A DNA stretch of 12,490 nucleotides from the NCBI GenBank assembly GCA_030706105.1, contig JAUZPC010000044.1, forward strand, positions 1-12,490, written 5' to 3'. The notes under the pieces are model-generated. The model was not told where the DNA came from. It saw only the letters and a program-made list of their open reading frames with translations, and ran no database searches. How positions within the stretch are numbered: position 1 is the first letter of the stretch; each line of letters begins with the position of its first letter. The position numbers were made by a program, and so were the translations under genes. This DNA is from Bacteroidota bacterium (GTDB lineage Bacteria; Bacteroidota; Ignavibacteria; Ignavibacteriales; Ignavibacteriaceae). Shown here in pieces: positions 1 through 8,191 of this stretch.

Positions 1-578
1 CTTTTAGCCACATAATAGGCCAAAGAAAGCTCAGCGTTTTTAACTGCAGGAGTTTTATAGTATCTTTTACCGTTTGACTGCGCTAAGGCAGTAATCATTC
101 TAAAGCAGGGAACATCTTCACTAAGAACAACCGAGAACAAAGTTTTGTCGGCAAGCTCAATATAGCCGACACTTTCCCTGTCAATATTAATGTTTTTGTT
201 TTCTTTAATGTCCGAAACAATTTCCTGCGTAACTTTTACATTTTTACCGCCCTTAATACCTTCAAATACATGGAAATAAACAGAAGGCTCCGTCAATCCC
301 GGTATAAAGTAATAATTGCTAAGAGGTAAGCCGCGTAAAACAGAATTTATCAGGGCAACATTTGTGGAGGCAGTATTAGAACCCTGATTCATGGGCTGAG
401 TTTCGGAAACGGAAACATCACTATCCAGATTAAGTGAAGAAAACTCTTCTGATTCAAAGCCGCGGTTTGCTACGTCAAATGAGCCGGCTCTTATTACAGA
501 AATATGGTCTTTCTCATTATTTATGACAGCCAGTTTAGTGTCATTTCCTTCACAATATATACAAACTAATGGTTTCAC
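1..578 (-). CDS. Possible PilM-like protein, 3' end cut off by window edge
   Basis: An open frame of 192 codons runs off the left edge, so only the N-terminal part is present. GTG at 578 is the only plausible start: an in-frame TAA lies two codons upstream (it is the stop of the PilT-like gene), and the next in-frame Met is near residue 63. It follows that gene by 3 nt in the same frame, so the two are surely co-transcribed and perhaps translationally coupled. The product starts MKPLVCIYCEGNDTKLAVIN, which resembles the first beta-hairpin of actin-like PilM/GspL proteins (hydrophobic strand, small residues, then K-L-A-V). A Ser/Asn-rich linker follows at about residues 42-72. No transmembrane segment is visible. 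PilM normally sits under PilN/PilO in the T4P alignment complex. The position after the motor gene fits, but the sequence match is weak, so treat the identity as a suggestion; the ORF itself is secure. Confidence 0.7.
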   Translation of the reverse strand, partial: MKPLVCIYCEGNDTKLAVINNEKDHISVIRAGSFDVANRGFESEEFSSLNLDSDVSVSETQPMNQGSNTASTNVALINSVLRGLPLSNYYFIPGLTEPSVYFHVFEGIKGGKNVKVTQEIVSDIKENKNINIDRESVGYIELADKTLFSVVLSEDVPCFRMITALAQSNGKRYYKTPAVKNAELSLAYYVAK

Positions 579-581
579 TGT

Positions 582-1823
582 TTACACTGCCGATAATAGT
601 TGATGAATTCTTGTTTTATTATTTGAATATGATACAGCATTTTCTAAAGATATTCTCTTCTGCATATAAAGACGCTTCAAATCTTGTTCCATAGTAATCA
701 TACCTTGCGGACCACCCTGGTTAATCATCATATAAATTTCACCGGTATTATTATTCTTTATAGCGGCTTTTACGCTTGGAGTTACAATCAGAACTTCTTT
801 TGCCAGAACACGTTTACCGTCTAAACTTGGAACAAGTTTTTGCGAGACAACAGAAACTAAGACATCAGCTAATCTGTTTCTTACGCGTTCCTGTTCTGCC
901 GGTTGAACTTCTGCTATAATTCTATCAATGGACTCAACAGCCGAGCTGGTATGCAAAGTTGAAAAAACTTTATGCCCTGTATCGGTAACTTCCAGAGCGG
1001 CTAAAATGGTATCCGGGTCTCTCATTTCTCCAATTACAATAATATCAGGATCTTGTCTTAATGCCTGAATAACGCCATCTTTAAATGATGTAACATCCCG
1101 GCCTACTTCTCTATGCCTTATAATGGAGGCATTTGATTTATGAACAAATTCAATTGGTGCTGCAATTATAACAATATGTGCGGGATCAATCTTGTTATGG
1201 GCATCAATAATAGAATCTAATGTAGAAGATTTTCCTGAACCCGTGATGCCTGTTATCAAAGAAAGACCAAACTTAATATATGAATGGCTCATCGTTTTTA
1301 GTACATTTGGATGGAAATCCAATCCCTCTAAAGGCCTTACATTCATATTTATAGAGCGCATGTTTAATGCCAAAGAATCAAGATCGTAATAAGCATCAGC
1401 TCTAAATCTTACATCTACATGCCTTCTTTCATAATGGTAAGAATAGCTGAAATCCAAATTCCGGTTCTTTTCAAGCATTTTCCGCTGGTTAATATTCAGC
1501 AGATTTATAATCAACACCGAAAATTCGTCAGTTGTAAATTGGGCAAATTCTTTAACCCGCTCCTTCTTACCGAAAATTCTTAACCAAACATAAGCGCCAT
1601 TACCATGCCCGCCAATTTCAATATCAGAAGCTTCCCGTTCAATCATACCGGTCAGTAATTTATTTATATACTGCCTTAAAATTACTCTTTCGCTCGGAGA
1701 AATTTTATCTATATACCCATAAAGATAGCTCATCCTGTCCGGGCCGAATAAATACTCAGGTATAGTATCGGTGATTTTTTTCAAAATCTCTTTTAAATCA
1801 TTTATGTCTGCTGATAACGCCAC
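582..1823 (-). CDS. PilT-like secretion/retraction ATPase with altered Asp box
   Basis: This 413-residue protein is a GspE/PilT-type hexameric ATPase, a cytoplasmic motor that in T4P systems depolymerises the pilus. The N-domain contains the family signature REASDIEIG (63-71). The P-loop is GITGSGKSS (192-200), the Walker B region DPDIIVIGEMRD (258-269, with E266 as the likely catalytic base), and the His box STLHTSS (288-294). The end GMITMEQDLKRLY...ISLENAV (374-397) is typical of PilT rather than PilB, and no zinc-binding Cys motif is present. Two things are odd. The Asp box, normally EDPIEF, reads AAPIEF (221-226), clear in the DNA as GCA GCA. The AIRNLIRE-type motif is reduced to AIKNNNTG (354-361). 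The start is an unclear GTG at 1823; an in-frame stop lies upstream, and ATG at 1733 (residue 31) is an alternative. It is slightly longer than usual PilT (about 350 residues). It could be PilT, PilU or a regulatory paralogue. Confidence 0.9.
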   Translation of the reverse strand: MALSADINDLKEILKKITDTIPEYLFGPDRMSYLYGYIDKISPSERVILRQYINKLLTGMIEREASDIEIGGHGNGAYVWLRIFGKKERVKEFAQFTTDEFSVLIINLLNINQRKMLEKNRNLDFSYSYHYERRHVDVRFRADAYYDLDSLALNMRSINMNVRPLEGLDFHPNVLKTMSHSYIKFGLSLITGITGSGKSSTLDSIIDAHNKIDPAHIVIIAAPIEFVHKSNASIIRHREVGRDVTSFKDGVIQALRQDPDIIVIGEMRDPDTILAALEVTDTGHKVFSTLHTSSAVESIDRIIAEVQPAEQERVRNRLADVLVSVVSQKLVPSLDGKRVLAKEVLIVTPSVKAAIKNNNTGEIYMMINQGGPQGMITMEQDLKRLYMQKRISLENAVSYSNNKTRIHQLLSAV

Positions 1824-1855
1824 TTTTTTGAAACTCTTTTTTTTTAAAACTTAAA

Positions 1856-1969
1856 TTACTTCGTATTTCGTTCAATTACAATATTTATTTCCTCTATTAT
1901 CGAAAATAAATTTTTCTTTATTATACCTGTATTAACTCTTTCAATAACAAACTTATCTGTTCTGTTCAC
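1856..1969 (-). CDS. Possible 37-residue peptide between minor pilin and PilT-like gene
   Basis: The 211-bp gap upstream of the PilT-like gene contains a short GTG-initiated frame (GTG at 1969, TAA ending at 1856). It encodes 37 residues rich in alternating hydrophobic and charged residues (for example FSIIEEINIVIERNTK at the C terminus), which could form one amphipathic helix. An in-frame TAA lies three codons upstream of the GTG, and I see no convincing Shine-Dalgarno. It ends 32 nt before the PilT-like start. It may be a real small gene, a translational lead-in to the ATPase gene, or chance. I do not recognise it. The rest of the gap (1970-2034) is AT-rich with no clear hairpin. Confidence 0.2.
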   Translation of the reverse strand: MNRTDKFVIERVNTGIIKKNLFSIIEEINIVIERNTK

Positions 1970-2034
1970 AATTTTTTACTCAATACTTTACACTATCAAA
2001 TTTCCTTCGTTCACTGATAACTGTTAACTAAACC

Positions 2035-3246
2035 CTATTCCCACCATCTTAAAATTTGGAACCGATCTGTAACCGGAAAGTTTGGCGGTGCATTTTTGAA
2101 CAAACGATCATCATATTTATAATTCTTATTGAATCCACTTGAAATTGATCCTCCACTGAAAGTACCAACCGCACCACGGTTGTACTGAGCAAGGCTGCCA
2201 TACAAATTTAGATATCCGCAATATCCACGACTGCCGTAATTCTGAGCATTGAACTCGCCCGTTGCATATAGAGAAGCTGTAATATTACAATCGTGATCAT
2301 TTGCAGTATTATCTGTAACTACAATATTTTTTTGAGAAACGATACCAAGATATTGAGATGAAGCCGGATTGGTCCTGGGATCGTCATGAACTCCAATATC
2401 GTCGTCAATATAGACATTTCCTTTTGTAGAAGATCCTGATGGAATTAAAGAAGCAATGGTGACACTCCCATCAATTTTGCCTTTAAGATGAACATCACCG
2501 TTTATGCAAATTGTGCCATTTGACGTCAAACTTGAAAGAGGTACAGTAGAGTCTGCACCGCCGGAAGTATACCTTATTTTAACATTACTACTACCGTCCA
2601 TTGTAATCCAGGTTTCACCATCATGATAGAACCCATGTGCTATTGCTGCTGCTTTGATAACATCTATGTTCGAAGAAAGCATAGGTATGTTTACACCATA
2701 CTCATATCCGCCCCAGAATTGTGGATTGGTAGAACCACTGGTTCTATAGGGTCCCTTTGCCATAGTAACCTTGCCTTTAAAAACAGGTCTACCGCTAACA
2801 TATAAATAGTCATTAGTGTGCATCGCACCATTAATTGTATCTCCGGTAATAAAATAAACGCCCGGGTCAGTGTTCATATACATTAAATACTTCGAAAAGA
2901 AAGCAACGTTTAGTTCTACAACTGTTGTATCATAATAACCTAAATACCGGCCTACGGATACTACTCTTACACCTCTAACGCCCAATGACGTATCCGTAAA
3001 TACGCTAACATCAAGCGTACCGTTAGAAAGCGAAACATTTGAGTAACCTGTCCTCCAGGTATTGTCTTTGAATAAATTGCTGACTGCCATATTTGCACCG
3101 CTGGAAGCAATATGTCTTGCGTTTGCCCATCCATAATATTCTATTACATTATTTATGGCATCATTTGCAGATTGATTATTTCTCTGCATCAGAACGCCGA
3201 TGACCATGTAAGAACCTAATACAACTAATAAAATCATTTTTCCCAT
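2035..3246 (-). CDS. Large minor-pilin-like protein, PilX position, DUF4900-like
   Basis: The 403-residue product starts MGKMILLVVLGSYMVIGVLM, a hydrophobic helix directly after Met-Gly, then an Asn/Ala-rich alpha region (SANDAINNVIEYYGWANARHIA) like the alpha1 segment of PilX-type minor pilins. From about residue 115 it becomes a beta-rich, Gly/Ser/Asn-rich domain. It has a segment of the form YFITGDTINGAMHTNDYLYV, then GRPVFKGKVTMAKG, and ends RFQILRWWE. This layout is what I remember of DUF4900-type proteins in pilus operons; that assignment is from memory. It probably sits at the filament tip with the two preceding minor pilins and may act as an adhesin or initiation subunit. The start is firm: AGGTGA (3251-3256) precedes ATG with good spacing, an in-frame TAA lies four codons further up, and no other start intervenes. 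The preceding gene's stop TGA is inside the SD, so translation is coupled. Confidence 0.85.
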   Translation of the reverse strand: MGKMILLVVLGSYMVIGVLMQRNNQSANDAINNVIEYYGWANARHIASSGANMAVSNLFKDNTWRTGYSNVSLSNGTLDVSVFTDTSLGVRGVRVVSVGRYLGYYDTTVVELNVAFFSKYLMYMNTDPGVYFITGDTINGAMHTNDYLYVSGRPVFKGKVTMAKGPYRTSGSTNPQFWGGYEYGVNIPMLSSNIDVIKAAAIAHGFYHDGETWITMDGSSNVKIRYTSGGADSTVPLSSLTSNGTICINGDVHLKGKIDGSVTIASLIPSGSSTKGNVYIDDDIGVHDDPRTNPASSQYLGIVSQKNIVVTDNTANDHDCNITASLYATGEFNAQNYGSRGYCGYLNLYGSLAQYNRGAVGTFSGGSISSGFNKNYKYDDRLFKNAPPNFPVTDRFQILRWWE

Positions 3247-3250
3247 AGTA

Positions 3251-3820
3251 TCACCTGTTTAGATTTCTTGATGTAATTCTTGTTTGTTTCCAGTATGCAC
3301 TTGGGTATTGTCCGTCAATAGGGAATATGCTTTGAACCGCTATAGAAATTTCTACAATTTTTATTGCTACTAATACTGAAGTAACATTCATATCCTGGTC
3401 GTAATATCTAAAATGAAGGTCAGTTACTCCTAAGTTACTTGGATGTGGAGTGTCTCCATCTACGGATCTATATAGATATTTATCATTAGGATTAGGGGTA
3501 CCGCTTAGCTCAGATGCAGGCCCAATATAATATGTAATAGTATCAAGATTTCCATTTCTATTAATGTCGGAAAGGTATGAAATTCTATTGGAATCTGCTC
3601 TTATAATACATTTAGTTGGATCTGATACACCATATCCCATCTTCCTGAAGTCATATTCCAGGATGTTAACAACTGTAGTAAGGTTTCTTTGAACAATACT
3701 TGTTTGTGAATACAAATTAGCAGCAGTCTGGGCATTACCATGTATGTTCATAATTTGAACTAAAAGCATTCCGCCTATTATAAAAGAACCCGCTAAATCA
3801 AGTGCTACCTGAAATCCCAT
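3251..3820 (-). CDS. PilW-like minor pilin
   Basis: This 189-residue protein has one N-terminal hydrophobic helix (about residues 3-23) directly after Met-Gly. The pattern SIVQRNLTTVVNILEYDFRKMGYG (41-64) follows, which matches the Q...L...EyDfR.mGyG stretch characteristic of PilW/GspJ minor pilins. Next is a predicted beta domain with an acidic loop DINRNGNLD (about 86-94) that resembles a calcium-binding or turn motif. It probably forms part of the pilus tip/initiation complex with its neighbours. GAGG (3828-3831) lies 7 nt before the ATG, and an in-frame TAG upstream with no alternative start fixes Met-Gly as the N terminus. It begins 11 nt after the PilV-like stop and ends 4 nt before the next gene, in the classic V-W-X order. 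No canonical prepilin leader (charged residues then G/F-T-L-x-E) is present. Confidence 0.85.
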   Translation of the reverse strand: MGFQVALDLAGSFIIGGMLLVQIMNIHGNAQTAANLYSQTSIVQRNLTTVVNILEYDFRKMGYGVSDPTKCIIRADSNRISYLSDINRNGNLDTITYYIGPASELSGTPNPNDKYLYRSVDGDTPHPSNLGVTDLHFRYYDQDMNVTSVLVAIKIVEISIAVQSIFPIDGQYPSAYWKQTRITSRNLNR

Positions 3821-3831
3821 TTTGCCGCCTC

Positions 3832-4311
3832 TTAAAAATAACTATATATATAGTTCATAGTAACAGGGACTGTCATATAAGAATTACTTACAGTCACTGT
3901 CATTTTTTTATGCCAGGTCTTAGAGCCGGAAGTAACAGATGGATTAGTATCCGCAACATAGACTACAGAAATAGAGACATTATAAGTAGCTCTTTGTGTT
4001 GTTGCTGTTGTAGTATATCCATTATAATCGTCAAAGTCATTAAATAAATTGATATTTGTTTCTCCTGCTTCCGGGCCAAGCGTTGTGCTCAATGAAGAAG
4101 TACTACTAACTGCAGCATAAATTGTCTGCTGATCAAAAGACTCGCCAATTGCTCTTTCCAAATAAGATTCAGCAAGTGATACTGCTTCTATAGTATATTC
4201 AGACTCAACCATTGTCTGGTTGGAATTCAAATATGATGTATTAAGGGTTAAAGAAATAATCCCTAATAGAGCTATTGATGCTATTGTTAAAAATGTTTGA
4301 GCTAAACCCAT
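3832..4311 (-). CDS. PilV-like minor pilin
   Basis: This 159-residue protein begins MGLAQTFLTIASIALLGIIS, a single hydrophobic helix. The region that follows (NSNQTMVESEYTIEAVSLAESYLERAIGESFDQ, written here as its key parts MVESEY, EAVSLAESYLERA) is the amphipathic alpha1-C part typical of PilV/GspI minor pilins, where A...A...A/ES.lE.i patterns are common. The C-terminal half is a Thr/Ser/Asn-rich beta region with a terminal MNYIYSYF. It is the first of three consecutive minor-pilin-like genes. I see no Shine-Dalgarno before the ATG; the upstream 30 nt are almost pure A/T, a context that some Bacteroidota-like organisms use for leaderless or SD-free initiation. An in-frame TAA four codons upstream rules out a longer leader peptide. 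The family assignment rests on position and general shape, since the sequence is divergent. Confidence 0.8.
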   Translation of the reverse strand: MGLAQTFLTIASIALLGIISLTLNTSYLNSNQTMVESEYTIEAVSLAESYLERAIGESFDQQTIYAAVSSTSSLSTTLGPEAGETNINLFNDFDDYNGYTTTATTQRATYNVSISVVYVADTNPSVTSGSKTWHKKMTVTVSNSYMTVPVTMNYIYSYF

Positions 4312-4417
4312 AACTTTTGTTTATTTAATTATTATATAAAACCTTGACCTTGAAACTTTTACCAGTTCTATGTCCTCCGCTCTCTCCAGCAACCCTAACC
4401 AGCAGCTAACAACAAAC
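4312..4417. other. Spacer between PilB-like and PilV-like genes
   Basis: This 106-bp gap separates the motor gene from the minor-pilin genes. Read on the minus strand, it starts GC-richer and ends in a very A/T-rich stretch containing TATAAT (within 4330-4345) about 20-30 nt before the ATG. That could be a -10 element for an internal promoter, but I cannot find a convincing partner -35, and no terminator hairpin is evident. Confidence 0.3.
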
Positions 4418-6214
4418 TTAGTCTTCCGTTGTACCCGAGAGTACTTCTTCCAACGATGTTAATCCCTGCTTAACCTTTTCCAAACCTGACTCTCTTAAAG
4501 TAAGCATTCCATCTTTTACTGCCTGGTTTCGTATTTTCTCTTCATCTACGTCTTCACCTGACTTTAAAATTTGGTGCTTAATCTCTTTTGTAAAATAAAG
4601 GGCTTCATGAATTGCCAAACGACCTTTGTAACCGGTATTATTGCACTGCTCACACCCAACGGCTTCATATACCGTATATTGCTGCCATTCTTCAATTTTC
4701 AATCCGGACGCAACCATAAACTGCTCATCAAAAGTTGTCACCTTCTTTTTACAACTATTACACAATTTTCTGATCAACCTTTGTGCCACTATTATATTTA
4801 TTGCATAAGCAATAAGAAATGGCTCAATACCCATTTTATAAAGACGGGCAACTGCACTTGGAGCATCGTTTGTATGCAGCGTAGAAAATGTTAAGTGACC
4901 TGTATTTGCAAGCTTTATCGCAGTTTCGGCAGTCTCTTTATCTCTCATCTCACCAACAAGAACGATATCAGGATCATGCCTCAAAATTGAACGAATTGCC
5001 TGTTCAAAATTCATTTTAAACCCAATTTTGAGCTGTCTGGCACCTTCAATAACATATTCAACAGGGTCTTCAACAGTTAACACATTTACCGTTGGATCAA
5101 TAACCTGGTACAATGCGGCGACAAGTGTAGTACTTTTTCCGCTCCCTGTCGGTCCAGTTAGTATTACCATACCTTGCGGCTTGTTTATTGCTTTTTGGAA
5201 TGAATCTCTCGCATAACCCATCAAACCAAGTTTTTCAAGGTCTTTAACAACTTTTCTATCATCAAGGATACGAATTACGATGGATTCAAATTTATTCTTT
5301 AATTCCGTACCAACCATCGGAAGTACAGAGACCCTAAACCTGATAACGTGGCCATCAATATCTCTCTGAATAAAACCGTCCTGTGCTCTTTCTCTCTCAA
5401 ACCTATCCATCCCTTTTGACCGGTCTTTTACAACTGCAATAACAGCTTCCGGTAAAGTTCCTTCCTGAATATGCCAGATTTGCAAATTACCGTCAATTCT
5501 GAATAAAATATCCGTTCTGCTTAAGCCTTTTGGTACAAAATGGATATCACTTGCTCCTTTTCTAACACCCTCAAGTAAAGCTCCCTCAACAAGATTTATC
5601 AAAGCACTTTTATTAATCTCGGCATTTAAAGCTTCTTCATCTAAATTTGCATCGTCCTGAGCTTCCAAGTGAACATCCTCGCCACCGGCTTCTTCCATCA
5701 TCTTTAGGTAAACGTTCTCAGGAGGAATAATGATATTTATCAGTTTATCAAAATCTTTTTTCTTGATGAAAATAACTTCATACTTTTTTGCATTCAGACT
5801 AAATGCTATTTTGGGAATATTTCTGTTGGTGGGATCTATAGCAGCTAAGATAAGCTTATCTTTAATTCTTTCATCAAACATCAACGGAATAACACAGTGC
5901 TCAAGCATCTGCCCCTTCACACTGTCCTGAACCCCATTAATCATTTGTTTAATTGCTTCTAATTTTTGATCCGGTATTTCTTCAATTCTTGTATCAAATT
6001 CCCTAAAAGCATATAAAATGGCCACTTCTCTAAAAATTGTATCGTGATCATACTTAAAATCCTGAACCAGAATTTGTGCAAGATTACGCTTAATTTTACC
6101 CGTATCATTAGCTTTTGCCGCCATCGCTTTTTCCAGCATTGGCGCATCGATTATCCCTTTTTTAAAGAGTAGATAACCAATTTTGTCCGTCATCTCAAGA
6201 TTGCTGTCAATCAT
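4418..6214 (-). CDS. pilB: PilB/GspE-type pilus extension ATPase
   Basis: This 598-residue cytoplasmic hexameric ATPase powers pilin polymerisation. The N-terminal domain (about 1-160) resembles the GspE-II/MshEN module: KIGYLLFKKGIID (11-23) stands where RLGxxLxxxGxI is expected, so c-di-GMP binding is possible but the key Arg is Lys. The ASDIHF signature is at 221-226, Walker A GPTGSGKST at 354-362, Asp box EDPVEY at 382-387, Walker B DPDIVLVGEMRD at 414-425 and the His box STLHTND at 444-450. A four-Cys zinc site is formed by LCNSCKK and GCEQCNNTGYKGR (C485, C488, C521, C524). All catalytic elements are intact, unlike in the PilT-like protein downstream. The length and order match PilB. 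The ATG overlaps the PilC-like stop as ATGA (6211-6214), so translation is coupled. A T2SS GspE reading is possible, but the retraction ATPase and true pilin genes favour T4P. Confidence 0.95.
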   Translation of the reverse strand: MIDSNLEMTDKIGYLLFKKGIIDAPMLEKAMAAKANDTGKIKRNLAQILVQDFKYDHDTIFREVAILYAFREFDTRIEEIPDQKLEAIKQMINGVQDSVKGQMLEHCVIPLMFDERIKDKLILAAIDPTNRNIPKIAFSLNAKKYEVIFIKKKDFDKLINIIIPPENVYLKMMEEAGGEDVHLEAQDDANLDEEALNAEINKSALINLVEGALLEGVRKGASDIHFVPKGLSRTDILFRIDGNLQIWHIQEGTLPEAVIAVVKDRSKGMDRFERERAQDGFIQRDIDGHVIRFRVSVLPMVGTELKNKFESIVIRILDDRKVVKDLEKLGLMGYARDSFQKAINKPQGMVILTGPTGSGKSTTLVAALYQVIDPTVNVLTVEDPVEYVIEGARQLKIGFKMNFEQAIRSILRHDPDIVLVGEMRDKETAETAIKLANTGHLTFSTLHTNDAPSAVARLYKMGIEPFLIAYAINIIVAQRLIRKLCNSCKKKVTTFDEQFMVASGLKIEEWQQYTVYEAVGCEQCNNTGYKGRLAIHEALYFTKEIKHQILKSGEDVDEEKIRNQAVKDGMLTLRESGLEKVKQGLTSLEEVLSGTTED

Positions 6215-7587
6215 ACTATATTTCTCTCAATAATCGGCTGATTTGAAGAAGTTCCCGGCGGTTTTGGGTTTACTGTTGCAGTCTCAGCAGAAACTAATGT
6301 CAACGCAATCATTACAACCATTATTATCATTGCAATAAATACCTGTACTACTTCAATTAAATTTTTCAGCTTATAAACTGTTTCACTTTCATAATAATTT
6401 GCAAGCTGCAGTGCAGTATTTTTTATAGTACCGGATTCTTCACCAGAGTGAAACCTTGATAAAGCAGTCTCAGTAAATACTCCGCTGGCTTCAAAAGCTT
6501 CTGAAATTCCACGTCCGCTTTTAATCATTAAAGGGATTGCAACATTTTTTATTCTTTCCTCAAAATATTTGTTGCCAACAGCCTCAGCAGCTATTCTAAT
6601 TGGCTCAATACTTTCTGCGGATCCACTGTACAAAGTATAAAACACACGGCAATATACTTCAATTAGTGTTTTATGTATTAATGTACCGATTACCGGCATG
6701 CGGATTAGATATTTATCAATTATATAACCGCCTCTCTTGGATTTTGACCACCTCCAAAGAATTATCGGAGGCCCTAAAAACAAAAAAGTAACAATATATG
6801 GATGACCAAGGATTAAATCACTTAATTTAAGGGTAAATGCCGTCATTGGCGGTAATGCAATACCAAACTTGACGAATAGTTTTGCAGTTTCCGGGAAAAT
6901 ATACCCGACATAAAACATAACGGCTGCAAACAAAACCAATAAAGTTACCATAGGCGTAATTAAAGCACTTTTAAGACTCTTTTTAAATTCTTGAGTTCTC
7001 TCTAAAAATTTTGCTGTCGCCTTATAAATTTCCGCCATATTACCGGACTTGGAAGCAAGCCCAAGCATATATGCAGTAAATTTACCAAATACATTCTGAT
7101 ATTTTAAGAATGTCTGCTCACTATCGGCCCCTTTTTTAAGGTCATTGTTAATTTCTTTTAGAGTTTCACGAAGTGTTTTGTTTGCGGTATCATTTATTAA
7201 TAAAGTAAGTATTTCACCATAAGCAAGTTTTTGGTCCAATAATTCAGAACTTATTTTTACATATGTAACAATATCTTGTGTAGGAGGTGTAGGCTGAAAG
7301 TCAAATAATTTTTTATTTATTGAAATTACCTGAAAGCCCATTCTCTCTAAAGCAGTTTTTACTTCATCTTTTGTAAAGGCTTTTTGCTCACCCTGAAGCG
7401 GTTTTTCTTTCCCCTTCCGCACTCTATAAATGTACGTAACCTTATTTTCAATCTTTTTAACTTTTAATTGGTTCCGGTCGGCAAGTTTATTAATTTTTTT
7501 TCTGCCCTCACTAACACTTAAGGCAGAAAGAGACCCGTTTATTACTTGTCCATTTAATTTTTCAGCTGTAAAACGAAATTCTATCAT
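6211..7587 (-). CDS. pilC: PilC/GspF-type inner-membrane platform protein
   Basis: This 458-residue polytopic protein binds the pilus motors on the cytoplasmic side of the inner membrane. It shows three hydrophobic spans (about 207-230, 255-280 and 411-434) between two GspF domains. The first covers about 105-205; the second starts near 300 and carries the family motif FHSGEESGTIKNTALQLANYYESE (key residues GEESG at 382-386). The N-terminal cytoplasmic part is unusual: FRFTAEKLNGQVINGSL...LKVKKI (4-46) and YIYRVRKGKEKPLQGEQ...FQVISI (52-90) look like two copies of the module that usually occurs once in PilC. The C terminus has a roughly 24-residue Pro/Thr/Asn tail (ATVNPKPPGTSSNQPIIERN) beyond the last span. 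SD AGGA lies 6 nt before the ATG. It overlaps the PilB gene by 4 nt and is 182 bp from pilin 2. Confidence 0.92.
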   Translation of the reverse strand: MIEFRFTAEKLNGQVINGSLSALSVSEGRKKINKLADRNQLKVKKIENKVTYIYRVRKGKEKPLQGEQKAFTKDEVKTALERMGFQVISINKKLFDFQPTPPTQDIVTYVKISSELLDQKLAYGEILTLLINDTANKTLRETLKEINNDLKKGADSEQTFLKYQNVFGKFTAYMLGLASKSGNMAEIYKATAKFLERTQEFKKSLKSALITPMVTLLVLFAAVMFYVGYIFPETAKLFVKFGIALPPMTAFTLKLSDLILGHPYIVTFLFLGPPIILWRWSKSKRGGYIIDKYLIRMPVIGTLIHKTLIEVYCRVFYTLYSGSAESIEPIRIAAEAVGNKYFEERIKNVAIPLMIKSGRGISEAFEASGVFTETALSRFHSGEESGTIKNTALQLANYYESETVYKLKNLIEVVQVFIAMIIMVVMIALTLVSAETATVNPKPPGTSSNQPIIERNIV

Positions 7588-7769
7588 TATTGTCCTATTT
7601 AAATAACCATCCGATTATTTTTTATAATATAACCAACACTTAGAAAAATAAGTAAGCAAAAAAAATACCAAAGACTTTTAGATTAAAGATAATAGTTTTT
7701 TTTGAAAGAATGAAATGTTTTTTACACCAACGAGAAGTAAAAGATGCCAATAGAAGTAGAAAAATGATC
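7588..7769 (-). promoter_or_regulatory. Spacer before the PilC-PilB segment with possible promoter
   Basis: The 182-bp spacer between pilin 2 and the PilC-like gene is very A/T-rich. On the minus strand, TTG (7671-7669), 18 nt, then TATTTTTC (7650-7643) approximates the Bacteroidota-type TTG...TAnnTTTG pattern and would start transcription about 50 nt upstream of the PilC-like ATG. No strong terminator follows pilin 2. An internal promoter would let machinery and subunit levels be set separately. In such A/T-rich DNA this match could be chance. Confidence 0.3.
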
Positions 7770-8168
7770 TTAGTTCGTTTGATTTAAAGTACTAATTCCA
7801 AACTGATTAATAGTAGCCTGATACTGGATATTACCGCCTGCTACGCTTGGACTATCACCCGACTGTACACCGGTTCCCTGAATAACAATTGAATCTTGCC
7901 CGGCACTAAGTATAGTATAAGAACCGTTAAGAGTAGTTGACATACCAGTAGGAATTTGGAAATTTACAAAAGAAAACCCGCCACCACCCATCATAATCGG
8001 TTTACGGAAGTAAGCATCTGCACGAAAAGCTAAATTATGCAAATCATGAATAACTGCATCACGGTTTGATTTAGTAGCGCTTGAAGAGAATAAAGTTAAC
8101 CCTACAATAATTGCTAATCCGACTACAATAATACCTAATATAATTAATAATAATTGCTGCTGTCCCAT
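7770..8168 (-). CDS. Pilin 2, divergent paralogue with Met-Gly start
   Basis: This 132-residue type IV pilin-like protein begins MGQQQLLLIILGIIVVGLAI. After the hydrophobic helix come a charged/polar alpha segment (NRDAVIHDLHNLAFRADAYFRKP) and a conserved MMGGGG turn (59-64). The C-terminal beta domain has NGSYTI and several Gly-Ser-rich loops. It has the same length and N terminus as pilins 1 and 3, but its globular part differs and contains no Cys. It may be a second major pilin, a minor pilin or a specialised subunit. SD GAGG (8177-8180) is 8 nt before the ATG. An in-frame TAA six or seven codons upstream with no start between fixes the short N terminus. It lies 64 bp downstream of pilin 1, behind a hairpin that may reduce its expression relative to pilin 1. 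Confidence 0.88.
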   Translation of the reverse strand: MGQQQLLLIILGIIVVGLAIIVGLTLFSSSATKSNRDAVIHDLHNLAFRADAYFRKPIMMGGGGFSFVNFQIPTGMSTTLNGSYTILSAGQDSIVIQGTGVQSGDSPSVAGGNIQYQATINQFGISTLNQTN

Positions 8169-8191
8169 AATGTTTACCTCATTAATTTAGA

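Noticed and set aside
1192..6791. Several plus-strand frames of 60-107 codons across the pilus operon (for example 4571-4894 and 3802-4047)
   Set aside because: They lie antisense to well-supported genes with strong family motifs, lack SD sites and have no recognisable features.
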